A program made the translations under genes and the position numbers. This document shows, piece after piece, positions 9,666 to 18,366 of a stretch of 25,781 nt of DNA. The notes below the pieces were generated by a model. The model had not been told where the DNA came from, searched no databases, and saw only the letters and a list, made by a program, of their open reading frames with translations. The DNA lies in contig NW_003206035.1 of assembly GCF_000006405.1 (NCBI RefSeq), forward strand, positions 28,547 to 54,327, given 5' to 3'. The stretch is from Perkinsus marinus ATCC 50983. Taxonomy: Eukaryota; Perkinsozoa; Perkinsida; Perkinsidae. Within the stretch, counting starts at the first letter, position 1, and each line of letters opens with the position of its first letter.

Positions 9666-11430
9666 TCAACAATCAAAATTCAGTCCACTACAACGACTAT
9701 TCGACGCTAAAAAGTTGACAAAATTTACGTAATTACAAAATTACAAGTGAATAAATATTATTAACTTCTCCATAAATATTCCCCACTTTAAATGTGAGAA
9801 AATTGCCACTAAAAAGACCGAACATTCTACCCGAGAAAACCAAAACCTCTTCAACTACTCCTACTACATAACCGCGATTGCGAATCTCCTGCCAAAAACC
9901 ACTACAACGCCCAAAAGCACTCAGCAAAACGTAATCGCGAAATTGTCAAGTAAATGAGTAATTACCACCAGTGTGAAAGTCCGAATTCTCCACAAGTGAT
10001 CGTTCTTCGAGAAAATCAATTTCCACCCATCCCGGAGAAACTACTACAAATCACTGTAGACAAAGTAGCTATAACTCCATAGTAAAAATACGTTGGAGTT
10101 AAATCACCCGTTTTACGTGAAGTGGCGTAATACTCCATGAAAAACGTGATATTCGCGGTGATATGCAGTAGTCGTGAAATATGTTTTAGTCATATCACTA
10201 GGGTGAAACTCCATCATTCTACCACGAAATCATCCGCCTTCCGAGCACAACACTCCCACTTATAGAAACGCTAATGTACCATTTCCCCCCCCCCCATAAT
10301 TCGCGTCAACTTCCATGCACATCCCATCCTTTTTTATAACCTCCTCCTCCTTTTCCTCTTACTCCTCTCCAGTCGTGTCAATTCTCTACACCATTTCAAC
10401 ACCAAAAACTTCAACACCTACCGTAAAACGGTAACAATACAGTTAACCCTGGAATAAAACAGTGAGGAGAATAAATAAAAACACTAAACAAACAAAAAAT
10501 CACCTGCAACAAAATCAGTAAAAATACTTCAAAATATACTACCCTAAAAAGCACTTTTCAACCACAAAATCACCCACCCTTCAAACACAACAGCACTACT
10601 TATAGAAATGCTAATGTACCGTTTTTCTCTCATAATTCGCGGTTCAACTTCCAGGCCTTCCCTCCCCCCTTCCTAATTATAACCTCCTCCTTTTCCTTTT
10701 CGTGCTCTCCAGCCTTATAATTTCTCTGCAGCATTTCACCAGCGTTGTCAATATGAACGGCCCTTTGCACTCGTTATGCAAAGCCAACACGACTACGTCC
10801 AAATCCTCGTCATCTCCCAGAGAGCCTCTGAGAGGCAAACAGTGTGGGAAACATGCGCATGCTCAATATTAAAAAAATCAATGAAATTTTCCTGAGAAAA
10901 AATAATTTTTATAGGGTTTTTGTACACTTTTACAGGAGTTTGTATACGACTTGCGAGGAATTTCGCGTTGGAGGAATACCAGACAAATCAGCCCATTTCA
11001 CGTAAAACACATCACGTATTTCCTCCTGAGTTTTTCACATCACAGGTAAAACTCTATCGTACGTCATCTCCCAAACTCTCATCAGAGAACCAGTCTTGAA
11101 GGAATATATATTCCCTTTCCTCAGCTGGAAATTCCTCATTAATTACAAATAAATTCGAGTAGTAGTGTGCAGAAACAAACGATAATTTCCCCAGAATTCC
11201 CATATTATCACCAACACATGTAGTTGACCATTCGCATATTATCCCTTTCCCAGAATTTTCATATTATCATCAACAGATGTAGTTGACCATGTGCATATTT
11301 TTCCACTCCCCCGTTACTACTCTCCTTCCTCGCAATCGAAACTGTCTTTTAAATTCACACTTTCCCCAACACCAGCGCCGACATCAGCAGGGCGGACCTC
11401 ACCATTCGATGGAGAATCAACTATGGGCAT
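9666..11430 (-). CDS. Gene Y: small acidic protein, unrecognised
   Basis: Four exons join in phase (minus): 11321-11430, 10740-10827, 9831-9888, 9666-9706, giving 98 aa from ATG 11430. Exon 1 reads MPIVDSPSNGEV and ends FDCEEGE at a GTAGTA donor. Exon 2 holds GDDEDLDVVVLALHNECKG. Exon 3 holds RNRGYVVGVVEEVLVF. The last exon is short and the least certain. The N-terminal half is strongly acidic. Introns are long (about 120 to 850 nt) because they hold F1 and F2 repeats and a local duplication. No known family comes to mind. Same strand as its neighbours LC7 and gene X; no sign of shared function. Confidence 0.5.
10094..10213 (-). mobile_element. F1 MITE in a gene Y intron
   Basis: A 120-bp copy, both ends intact: TGGAGTTAAATCACCCG at the left and CACTAGGGTGAAACTCCA at the right. 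One internal CACTAGTG motif has been lost. Confidence 0.8.
10219..10740 (+). repeat. Local direct duplication, about 180 bp
   Basis: Unit A (about 10219-10405) and unit B (about 10559-10740) share ordered phrases: CTTATAGAAACGCTAATGTA versus CTTATAGAAATGCTAATGTA, CATAATTCGCG, TATAACCTCCTCC, TTTTCCT, and CTCTCCAG. Unit A has a run of about 13 C. Unit B ends at the edge of exon 2 of gene Y; unit A lies within the following intron. Confidence 0.75.
10846..10945 (-). mobile_element. F2 repeat fragment
   Basis: Starts at GTGTGGGAAACATGCGCATG, the standard F2 end, followed by the AT-rich middle and GTACACTTTTAC. It lies in intron 1 of gene Y, close to the acceptor of exon 2. Confidence 0.55.
10991..11055 (-). 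mobile_element. F1 MITE remnant
   Basis: Retains ACGTAAAAC and GTTTTTCACATCACAGG then AAAACTCTA. It is about half length and the most worn copy in the window. Confidence 0.5.
11095..11310 (+). mobile_element. F2 repeat with an internal tandem duplication
   Basis: The left part shows GGAATATATATTCCC and TTTCCTCAGCTG. The right end is present twice in tandem, about 11195-11251 and 11254-11310, each with AGAATT, CATATTATCA, CAACA.ATGTAGTTGACCAT and GCATATT. It lies within intron 1 of gene Y. Confidence 0.65.
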
Positions 11431-11460
11431 TCTCCACGACGACCAATCTAATGCAACCTG

Positions 11461-11684
11461 ATTACGTGAAGTGGCGTAAACTCTGTGAAAAACGCGATAC
11501 TCGCGGTGATATGCAGTCGTCATGAAATATATTTTCATATCATCAATAAGGTGTATACCATAATTTAATCTACACATTATGAATAAATAAATAGATAATT
11601 AACTATAACATATAACAATATTCGATATTAAGGACGCGTTGTGAAGCAGGGGAATGAATATTCCTATCACTAGGGTGAAACTCC
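11461..11684 (-). mobile_element. F1 MITE interrupted by about 120 bp
   Basis: 11461-11545 matches the inner and left part (ACGTGAAGTGGCGTAAACTC, AACGCGATA, GATATGCAG). The matching right end, TATCACTAGGGTGAAACTCC, appears only at 11664-11684. The intervening AT-rich 118 bp is probably an insertion. The element lies between the gene Y start and the gene X stop. Confidence 0.6.
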
Positions 11685-11734
11685 AATAATACATACTTAT
11701 TTTTTAAATCTCCCCTATTACCACTTCATTGACA

Positions 11735-14700
11735 TCAGCTTTTCCCGCTCGGTAGTTCCCATATTCCTCCGTCCTAACCGGACCCTCCTCAGGAATGCAT
11801 CTACGTTGTATTCAGGCCAACCAAAACACGTCAACTCACCGTGACTGAGCTAACATCGTCGCTGGTGGCGACATCTTGCCGAACATCAACTCTGGAGAAG
11901 CCTGAGATCAGTGTGGAAAAATATGCATATGATCAACTCCATGCGTTGCTAGAAAAAAATTCAAGTTCTGAACAAAATTGTATAAGTCTGATACCAGTTT
12001 AGGAACATATGCACACTATCAACAACATAGAATATAAAAATTCAGAAAATTTTGGAGAAATTCCCGTTAGTTCTTTTAGTCTTTTTGAGGTCGTATATGT
12101 TTGCATCCATAAAATATGTTGGCGATAATATGAAAATTCTGTGAAAAATTTGAGAAAATATTTCTTACTCTCTGCACACATATATATACTCCTATCCGAG
12201 CTGAGGATAGCCAACATATATTCCAACACTCTCTGAGACAACCTTCCCATTCAATGTGGTGAGAAAATAAGCACACAGTCAACAACCACATGTGAAAATT
12301 ATGGGGGAACTTCAGAAAATCCTTATTGCTTTCTCTACACTTCTACCCCAATTCACAAGTAAATTTTTTTCACTAGTGAGAAAATTCATTATTCAACGAC
12401 TCCAGAGTTCACCTGCACTCCACTTGGAGAAGTTGCCGGACTTGAATGAATCGACCCCCGGGTTGATCGCGGTAAAGATGGCACTGGTGATGGACAACAA
12501 TTCTGAAAATTCAACAATTTCAATTAGTACTGTAATGATATATCGGAGTTTCACCCTAGTGATATGAAAAACACTAGTGAGAAAACATATTTCACGACTA
12601 CTGCATATCACCGCGAATATCGCGTTTTTCACGGAGTTTCACACCCACTTCACGTAAAACGGGTGATTTAACTCCAATATATGCGCTCTAACTAAGCAAT
12701 TGTATCTTTTCATGCTCAGCCAAGTATCGCTTATTAGAATATATGTTGTTACTTGTCCTCATACAGACTACCTTGCATTTCCCATTAAAACAAAATACCA
12801 AAATTTTCCCAACTCACCCGATTCTTCCACTCAGGAAGCGAGTAGACCGTTTTCCTTATAATTCTCATCACAGCTTCCTCAATCGTGTCCAACCGTACCA
12901 CTCCACCCCGAAATTCTCCTAAATTCATGTAATGCAGTTTCACCCTTTCTAAATGAGGTGGAGTTTCACGACCGTGATATGGAAAACACAAGTGAAAAAT
13001 ATATTTCACGACTACTGCATATCACCGCGAATATCGCGTTTTTTCACCGAGTTTCACGCCACTTCACGTAGAACGGGTGATTTAACTCGAGTGAAAACCC
13101 CGATATTCGCGATATGTTTTCACTAGTGTTTTTCATTGAAAAAGCTCTGTGAAAATATATCTCACGAATACGAAACATTCCTACAAGTTAATTTTTTCGC
13201 ATTGAAAATTTTTCATCAATTTTACGAGTTTTTTTTCATATCACGGTTGAATCACATAACCATTACTACTCTTCCTATATTCCTTTCCAGTACCCATATA
13301 AACCAACAACAGCGCCTGTAACTCTTCCAGTGACACTAGACCACACGCAGTGAAGTCCCTCAAAATTGCTCTTCTGTGGAGGCAATGTCGCAAGCCATTC
13401 GACTGGACCTATTCTGAATCATACCACGCGTGGAAACCAATCTTGAGGAAAAATATTCCCCACGATTTTTATAATTTCACCAACGCTAAATTCACTTTCA
13501 CATTCAGCTGTGCTTATATTGTTTCCTTTCCTCACCTGAGCTCAGCCAAGTTTCCTCACTAACTATACGAGTTTATAAACGGGTTCAAGGACCACCAACA
13601 ATTTCCCAAACTGCCAAACACATGTACAATACATACCAAATTGATATGCAAATGTTGAAGTTCCTATTCCGAGATTAATGATAGTGAACAACTTGTCGCT
13701 ATCATACTTTCACACCGTTATTTTCATCACATCACATGTTCATAGCAATAGTTTCAGATCGACTCTCATAAACTCAGGAGAATATCCGAGCACCCTCCGA
13801 ATAGGCCAGCCTATCCGTGCACGCGTGCACATGCTATCGATCATGGACGCCTTTGATATTATCGATCTCACTTTTAGCCTGAATTTTACGATGATCAGTT
13901 TCGTTCAAGAGGTTCACCTCCATATAAGGGATCATAGAGCACTTAGATTTTCATTCTTTGACACTCTGCTGGAACACTAACGCACACTTTTTCACAGCAA
14001 TACATGCAGTTGACCATGCGGAAACCCTCCCCATTAAAACCTCAAATTCCTCCAAATCCGCCTCCAGAATCGCCTCGGCCAACGTCGTCGCCACTTCCTC
14101 CACAGAGTAGCTCTCCACACTGACCTTACTACCAGGCACCGGAAACTCCGGTACATTGTAGGGCACATCCTCCATTCTCTACCATAAATCCATCAAATCA
14201 CAACCACCTCAACAACAACTCACTTCAACAAATTGGGTTTTCGTCATCACTATGGGTAGTCTATGCATTTTCGTGCACTCCCTCAGCGACTTAGCCGTGG
14301 GGACCACAATACAAGTAAATACTTCCTGTTTATCACTCAGTGCTAACCCCGCTGGCCACAAGTCCAACCTACGAAGAGTCATATCACTATACAAAACTAC
14401 ATGTGTTGATAACAATATGAAAATTTCCCAAAAAATTTTCTCGGTTTTTTTACACTTCTACCTAGTGGTGCGTGAATTTTCATGATGAGCTCCTGAGCTC
14501 AGCTGTGGAAACCAAACACATACTCCAACATAACAAAGTTGCTACTACCCCAATTTCTACAAATCCAATCTGCAAAAAAACGAAATAAAATTATGGCAGT
14601 TTGGGAAACTATGCACATACTCAACTACATATGTTAGTGACAATCTGAAATTTTGTGGAAATTTCGTGAAATTTTCGTTCGTTTCTATACACTCCGATAA

Positions 14701-16683
14701 AATTCTAGAAACCGACAAGAACTACTTCTCCCACACGTCTACAAACTGTGGTAGTGGTAGAATCAAACGAAATCAGTGGTAGAAAATATGTATGTTGGTG
14801 ACAATATAAAAATTCCCAGGAAATTATTGTTGATATTCCTACACTTCTACTACAAGTAGTATTTATATTTATATTATAACCATAACTATAACATGTATTG
14901 TGATGAGAGTACTCGTTTAGGACTGTGATAGCGACAACTTGTTCGCTATAATAACACATATCAAATTGACACGTACTGTACACCCCCTAAACTGAGCTCA
15001 TACCATTTAGTAAAACTACATTTGCTGGTAACAATATAAAAATTCTCGGAAAATTTCCGTTAGATTTTTTACACTTCTACCCCAAACCGTGTATAGTTTC
15101 TCTAAAATGAACTCCTTAGCTCAGCTAAGGAGACCAAACACATATTCCAACGACTCTACCTCAGAAATCTACTACTTTCACATTCAACACTGTTCAATTT
15201 TGTGGCGCGTCACAAATCAGAGGCTCACTTTTCTATACATAACAAATAAACATCCTACGAACTAAAAAGTCTGGTAATCTTAGAATAGATCTTAGAAAGT
15301 TTCCTCACCAACTGCGCAAAAATCAACCTAAAATTTTCATGGTATTCTTGCCAACTATGTGCATACTTCCTATTCTTACTCGTCAATCCTTTCCCTAAAC
15401 ACGCGCTCGCTGATTCGTCCCCCGTTCGAAAGTCTCCCACTTTTTCCCTGAGCTCAAAACATCGCTTCTCCCCCCAGCGCGAACCCACCCAAATAAACTT
15501 GTCATATAAGGTGCCGAAGTCGACTTCATTTTCCTCTCTTGCGCTCCACCACTCCTCGACGTGCTCCACGAGTCGTCTCAAATTATTCTCCACGCGACGT
15601 TTATCGTAATACCTGTGAATTCACCTCAATGGAGTTAAATCGCGCTCATATGCAGTGTTTCTCATATCACTAGGGTTTCATTTTCCCAGTGCCCAACGAT
15701 CACATGTTACACACCCATTCCCGCCCTTTCCCACTACTACCCCACAGTAGAATAGTTCCCTTCCAACACAGGGGCGAGGATATGTCGAGTCAGTCGGTTG
15801 CCTCTCCCACCTGAAGTGAAAATCACATACACCCATTTCACAACGGCAACTACATGTGGCGGTGACAATATGAAAATTTTGGTAAAACTTTCTGCACATT
15901 TCTACCCAAATTCGTATATAAACTTCTATAATTAGTAAGGAAATTCTGAGGAGCTCAGCAGCTGAGGAAAGTGAGCATATATTCCTACTCAAATGACAGA
16001 GAAACACTAGTGAAAAATATATTTCACGACTACTGCATATCGCCTTTTGCACCGAGTTTTACGCCACTTCACGTAAAACGGGTGATTTAACTCCATTATT
16101 CACAACTTTCATCCCTATACACGTGTAGTCAATTTTACACCCACTCGGACACATAATCTAAAGCCATGGTATGGTAGCTATAATTTCACCAACTCCCTTC
16201 TTGAGGTCTTCGTGACGAAGGGGGCGAAGCTCACTTAGTCCACGTCTATCGATCAATAGAATTTTACATAGGTCCCCGGTTCGATCCCCGGGTAGGACAT
16301 TTCTCTGTCATTAAAGTTTTTCGTGCATATCTCTCCGAGCTGTTCGCATAATCGAGTATTCCGACTTTCCCAAAAACCTCCGCATATAGGGGAGTCGTTT
16401 GACCTATCTGATAGCCTCTTGTGCTTCTTAGTTAAGCCAGAATAATTCTGCACGCACGCACAACGCGAAAGTGCCTGTTGTTGCGGTATATGCTCCGCAA
16501 TTTCCACACCGTTACTAAACCCCGACTACTACCTGGAGCCAACTTTTCCAAAGCCGCTCGTATGCCAGCCGGAACACTTAGGCTCTCATCAAGCCACTCA
16601 TCGTTTGAACTCAACATCCTGTCGCTTCTCCTCTGCCACAAATGAGCTCCCGACTGAGCCGCCGTAGCAGGAGTAGTAGACAT
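11735..16683 (-). CDS. Gene X: multi-exon protein, unrecognised
   Basis: Exons joined in phase (minus): 16533-16683, 15741-15810, 15380-15612, [a missing exon of 3n+1 nt], 14224-14368, 14026-14178, 13294-13408, 12818-12918, 12413-12483, 11840-11891, 11735-11773; at least 375 aa. The start is ATG 16683 (MSTTPATAAQSG). Landmarks are a charged stretch RRVENNLRRLVEHVEEWW (residues about 78-95), IVVPTAKSLRECTKMHRLPI, VERMEDVPYNVPEFPVPG, LEELQALLLVYMGEFRGG and YSLPEWKNR, ending WELPSGKS. It has no clear membrane segment or signal. Two bare introns are 45 and 66 nt; the rest (112 to about 1000 nt) are filled by F1, F2 and F3 repeats. A different acceptor gives another possible C-terminus. The chain of matched phases makes a real gene likely; I recognise no family. 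Confidence 0.6.
11908..12400 (-). mobile_element. Two to three F2 repeats in a gene X intron
   Basis: F2 ends recur at 11908 (AGTGTGGAAAAATATGCATA), about 12005 (GGAACATATGCACACTATCA) and about 12250 (GTGAGAAAATAAGCACACAG), with middle phrases GTTGGCGATAATATGAAAAT and CTACACTTCTACCCC. They look nested or side by side and fill intron 11892-12412 of gene X. Confidence 0.6.
12545..12676 (+). mobile_element. F1 MITE, complete reference copy
   Basis: About 132 bp in direct orientation: GGAGTTTCACCCTAGTGATA through CGCGAATATCGCG to GGGTGATTTAACTCCA. Both flanks carry ATATAT next to the ends, a possible AT-rich target duplication. It lies in the gene X intron 12484-12817. Confidence 0.85.
12959..13090 (+). 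mobile_element. F1 MITE followed by a second, reversed fragment
   Basis: The full copy is followed directly by a reversed fragment at 13092-13140 (CGATATTCGCGATATG, TTTTCACTAGTGTTTTTCAT) with a possible end piece near 13229-13250. Both lie in the gene X intron 12919-13293. The tail-to-tail pair makes a larger imperfect palindrome. Confidence 0.75.
13440..13625 (+). mobile_element. F2 repeat in a gene X intron
   Basis: Shows TTTCCTTTCCTCACCTGAGC, then CTCAGCCAAGTTTCCTCACT and the AT-rich arm, in the F2 order. It lies next to an F3 copy (13675-13760). Confidence 0.5.
14380..15155 (-). mobile_element. Cluster of four F2 repeats in a gene X intron
   Basis: Copies at about 14380-14535, 14594-14705, 14785-14870 and 15008-15155 repeat ACAT.TGTTGGTGACAATAT, TACACTTCTAC and the palindromic core (CTCCTGAGCTCAGCT; CTCCTTAGCTCAGCTAAGG). 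An F3 copy sits between the third and fourth. Together they account for most of the roughly 1-kb intron between the exons at 15380 and 14368. Confidence 0.65.
15630..15680 (-). mobile_element. F1 MITE, internally deleted, in a short gene X intron
   Basis: Both ends remain (TGGAGTTAAATCGCG and CATATCACTAGGGTTTCA) but the middle is gone, leaving about 51 bp. The host intron (15613-15740) is 128 nt, about the size of a bare intron plus this insert and a little flank. Confidence 0.7.
15840..15990 (-). mobile_element. F2 repeat beside an F1 copy
   Basis: Contains CTACATGTGGCGGTGACAAT, TTCTACCCAAATTC, GAGGAGCTCAGCAGCTGAGG and GAGCATATATTCCTAC: one of the most complete F2 copies. It ends just before the truncated F1 copy at 16000. 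Confidence 0.65.
16000..16095 (+). mobile_element. F1 MITE, left end truncated
   Basis: From AGAAACACTAGTGAAAAATA to GGTGATTTAACTCCA. The first 25 bp of the family are missing where it meets the F2 repeat, which suggests one inserted into or recombined with the other. It lies in gene X intron 1. Confidence 0.75.
16262..16300 (+). other. tRNA 3'-half-like relic
   Basis: The sequence GGTCCCCGGTTCGATCCCC resembles a T arm with a B box, followed by GGGTAGGACA where an acceptor strand would be. The stem is offset by one base (8-nt loop) and no matching 5' half or A box is found upstream, so it is not a working tRNA. It lies in intron 1 of gene X. Confidence 0.45.
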
Positions 16684-16754
16684 AAATGATGATGATGCAA
16701 ATTGGATAGGGCCACTCGTCTTAAGAGACTACAAAGGGAAGAATTAATCCCGAC

Positions 16755-16815
16755 ATTATGAAATTCATTTTCCCAAAATTTTCATATTCTCATCAACACA
16801 TGTATATTCTACACT
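16755..16815 (+). mobile_element. F2 repeat fragment upstream of gene X
   Basis: Shows CCCAAAATTTTCATATTCTC and CATCAACACATGTATATTC. It is about 60 bp, located 70-130 bp upstream of the gene X ATG. Confidence 0.5.
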
Positions 16816-16930
16816 GTTTTCTCTAAGCTGATGGCATTGTTAGTACTGGGGAAAAACTACCTTCATGATAGAAGTTCTTTTTACAGTCATTTTAGGAGGC
16901 CAATTTATCTCTCGCGTAGTGGTGACACGG

Positions 16931-18241
16931 TTAAAGTCGGTGTCTGGTCGGCGGCTATTGACAACTTTTTTGCGTTAGATTGCGTCATCGTGTCTCCACC
17001 CATATTATAGATTCTTAGGCTAGAGGTAGTTTTCCCCACTACTACCAATGCCATCAGTCAGATACGCATATGATCAACTATATGTGGCGGTAACCATATG
17101 AAAATTTGGGAAAATTCTACAAATCTGGTCTGTGTACGATTCTACCCGAATTCTATAATTAGTCGGGAAACTCCCGAATTCAACTGAGGGAAGCGAACAT
17201 TTTTACTACTATTACTACTAAACAAATACTACCTGCTCCAACCCTGGCATCTTCATGTGATAACTACGCACTGGCCTATACATAATCGGACCACAGGTAC
17301 TAGGTACAGCTGCCGAGGGTTGAACCGGGGTCACCTAGTTGCCAACACACACTTCTACCACTACACCAACAATACTACCAGCGTTCTAAACCCAACTGCG
17401 GGAGTGTTATACACTAGACTAGGCGTTGTCAACGGTGCTCTATACCGCTCCACCGGCATCACAGTTCGAGGCGCCTAAAGATCCTCATCATAATACAAGA
17501 AAATCTAATACGTTCTCTCTTCTCACTGGAAGCCTCGGTGACACTATAGGGCTCCTCGGCAATTGTCTATTCGCCACCACCGGAGATCTGAGCTGCACTG
17601 CATAACCCTCCTTAATAGGGTTCAATTGAGTCCTTGTATACAACGGCTGCGTCAAAGGTCGGACCGTAAAATCTGATAGGAAAACCGTGAACTCAACTAC
17701 TTTTTCCAATACTTACAATTCACTTCCGCTTCCGCTCGGCGAGTGGGCATCGCCGGACCTACATAACACCAATATTCTCTAATCTTTGCCCGCCAAGGGC
17801 CCTATCATGACCGGCGCTCAACGACGATCTCGATAACTATCCCACTACACTCAACGAACATACCAAAATTCGACGATAACTATGCAAAGTCTTATCAATT
17901 TGATATTATCAAAGCCTAATGCGTAGTTAAACAGATCCTCAGACTACGACTTTCGCAGCCTCACCCGAACTACCAAGGCAAACGACGGATCAATCCGGTA
18001 ACCAACAACTACACAACATGTGGTCGTTAGAAGGCATCCAATATCTCTACTACGCCGAACTAAAGTAGTCCAAAATTGAGCCAAGTTACCGTAAATTCCA
18101 AAACAGATCATAAACCAAGTTTCTAGAATATTAGTACCAACCTTCCAACAACTCACCCATCATTTGGTGTCCATGAGATTTCACCGTCACAGTTCGATAC
18201 GATGGGAGCACCGGAGAGGCCGAGCCGCCATAAATAGTCAT
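16931..18241 (-). CDS. Val/Pro/Arg-rich small protein, 8 exons
   Basis: Exons joined in phase (minus): 18157-18241, 17965-18008, 17812-17836, 17717-17758, 17512-17672, 17379-17474, 17233-17334, 16931-16954; 192 aa. Introns of 37, 44, 44 and 53 nt are tightly bounded. The protein keeps one style throughout: PSYRTVTVKSHG, YFTVRPLTQPLYTRTQLNP, YAVQLRSPVV, PRTVMPVERYRAPL, MYRPVRSYHMKMPG. It is basic and rich in V, P and R, with no membrane span. Such V/P-rich repeats occur in alveolin-type cortical proteins, but I see no diagnostic EKxVEV motif, so that is speculation. The start (ATG 18241) is 125 nt from the upstream stop. Exons 1-3 and the last are less sure than the middle four. Confidence 0.55.
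17050..17215 (-). mobile_element. F2 repeat in the last intron of the V/P/R-rich gene
   Basis: Contains ATACGCATATGATCAACTAT, GGCGGTAACCATATGAAAAT, GATTCTACCCGAATTC and GAATTCAACTGAGGGAAGCG. The host intron is 278 nt, against 37-53 nt for bare introns of the same gene. Confidence 0.65.
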
Positions 18242-18366
18242 TGCTGGTAGTAAAATAATCACCCTATGCTCAAAGACAAATTGCGCCTTTGATTTAGCGC
18301 TCGCCCAAAAATTCGGCTCAACAAATGGAAACAGGTCGCGGAAACACCAACACATGAAATTTATAG

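Noticed and set aside
9847-9927. Extension of gene Y exon 3 upstream as LLSAFGRCSGFW
   Set aside because: No acceptor precedes it in that frame; the in-phase TTTTGGCAG acceptor removes it.
15678-15812. A minus-strand frame with YCGVVVGKGGNG..CVTCDRW that looks like a zinc motif
   Set aside because: Phase matching places the real exon of gene X (15741-15810) in another frame ending at a GTAGTA donor, so this frame is a shadow.
8690-17215. A CRISPR-like array suggested by recurrent short units
   Set aside because: Units are irregularly spaced, occur in both orientations and lie in eukaryotic introns; they are dispersed MITEs.
17300-17386. A minus-strand tRNA gene called from its A and B boxes
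   Set aside because: The acceptor strands do not pair, the anticodon and T stems are poor, and the region fits a coding exon and intron; kept only as a finding.
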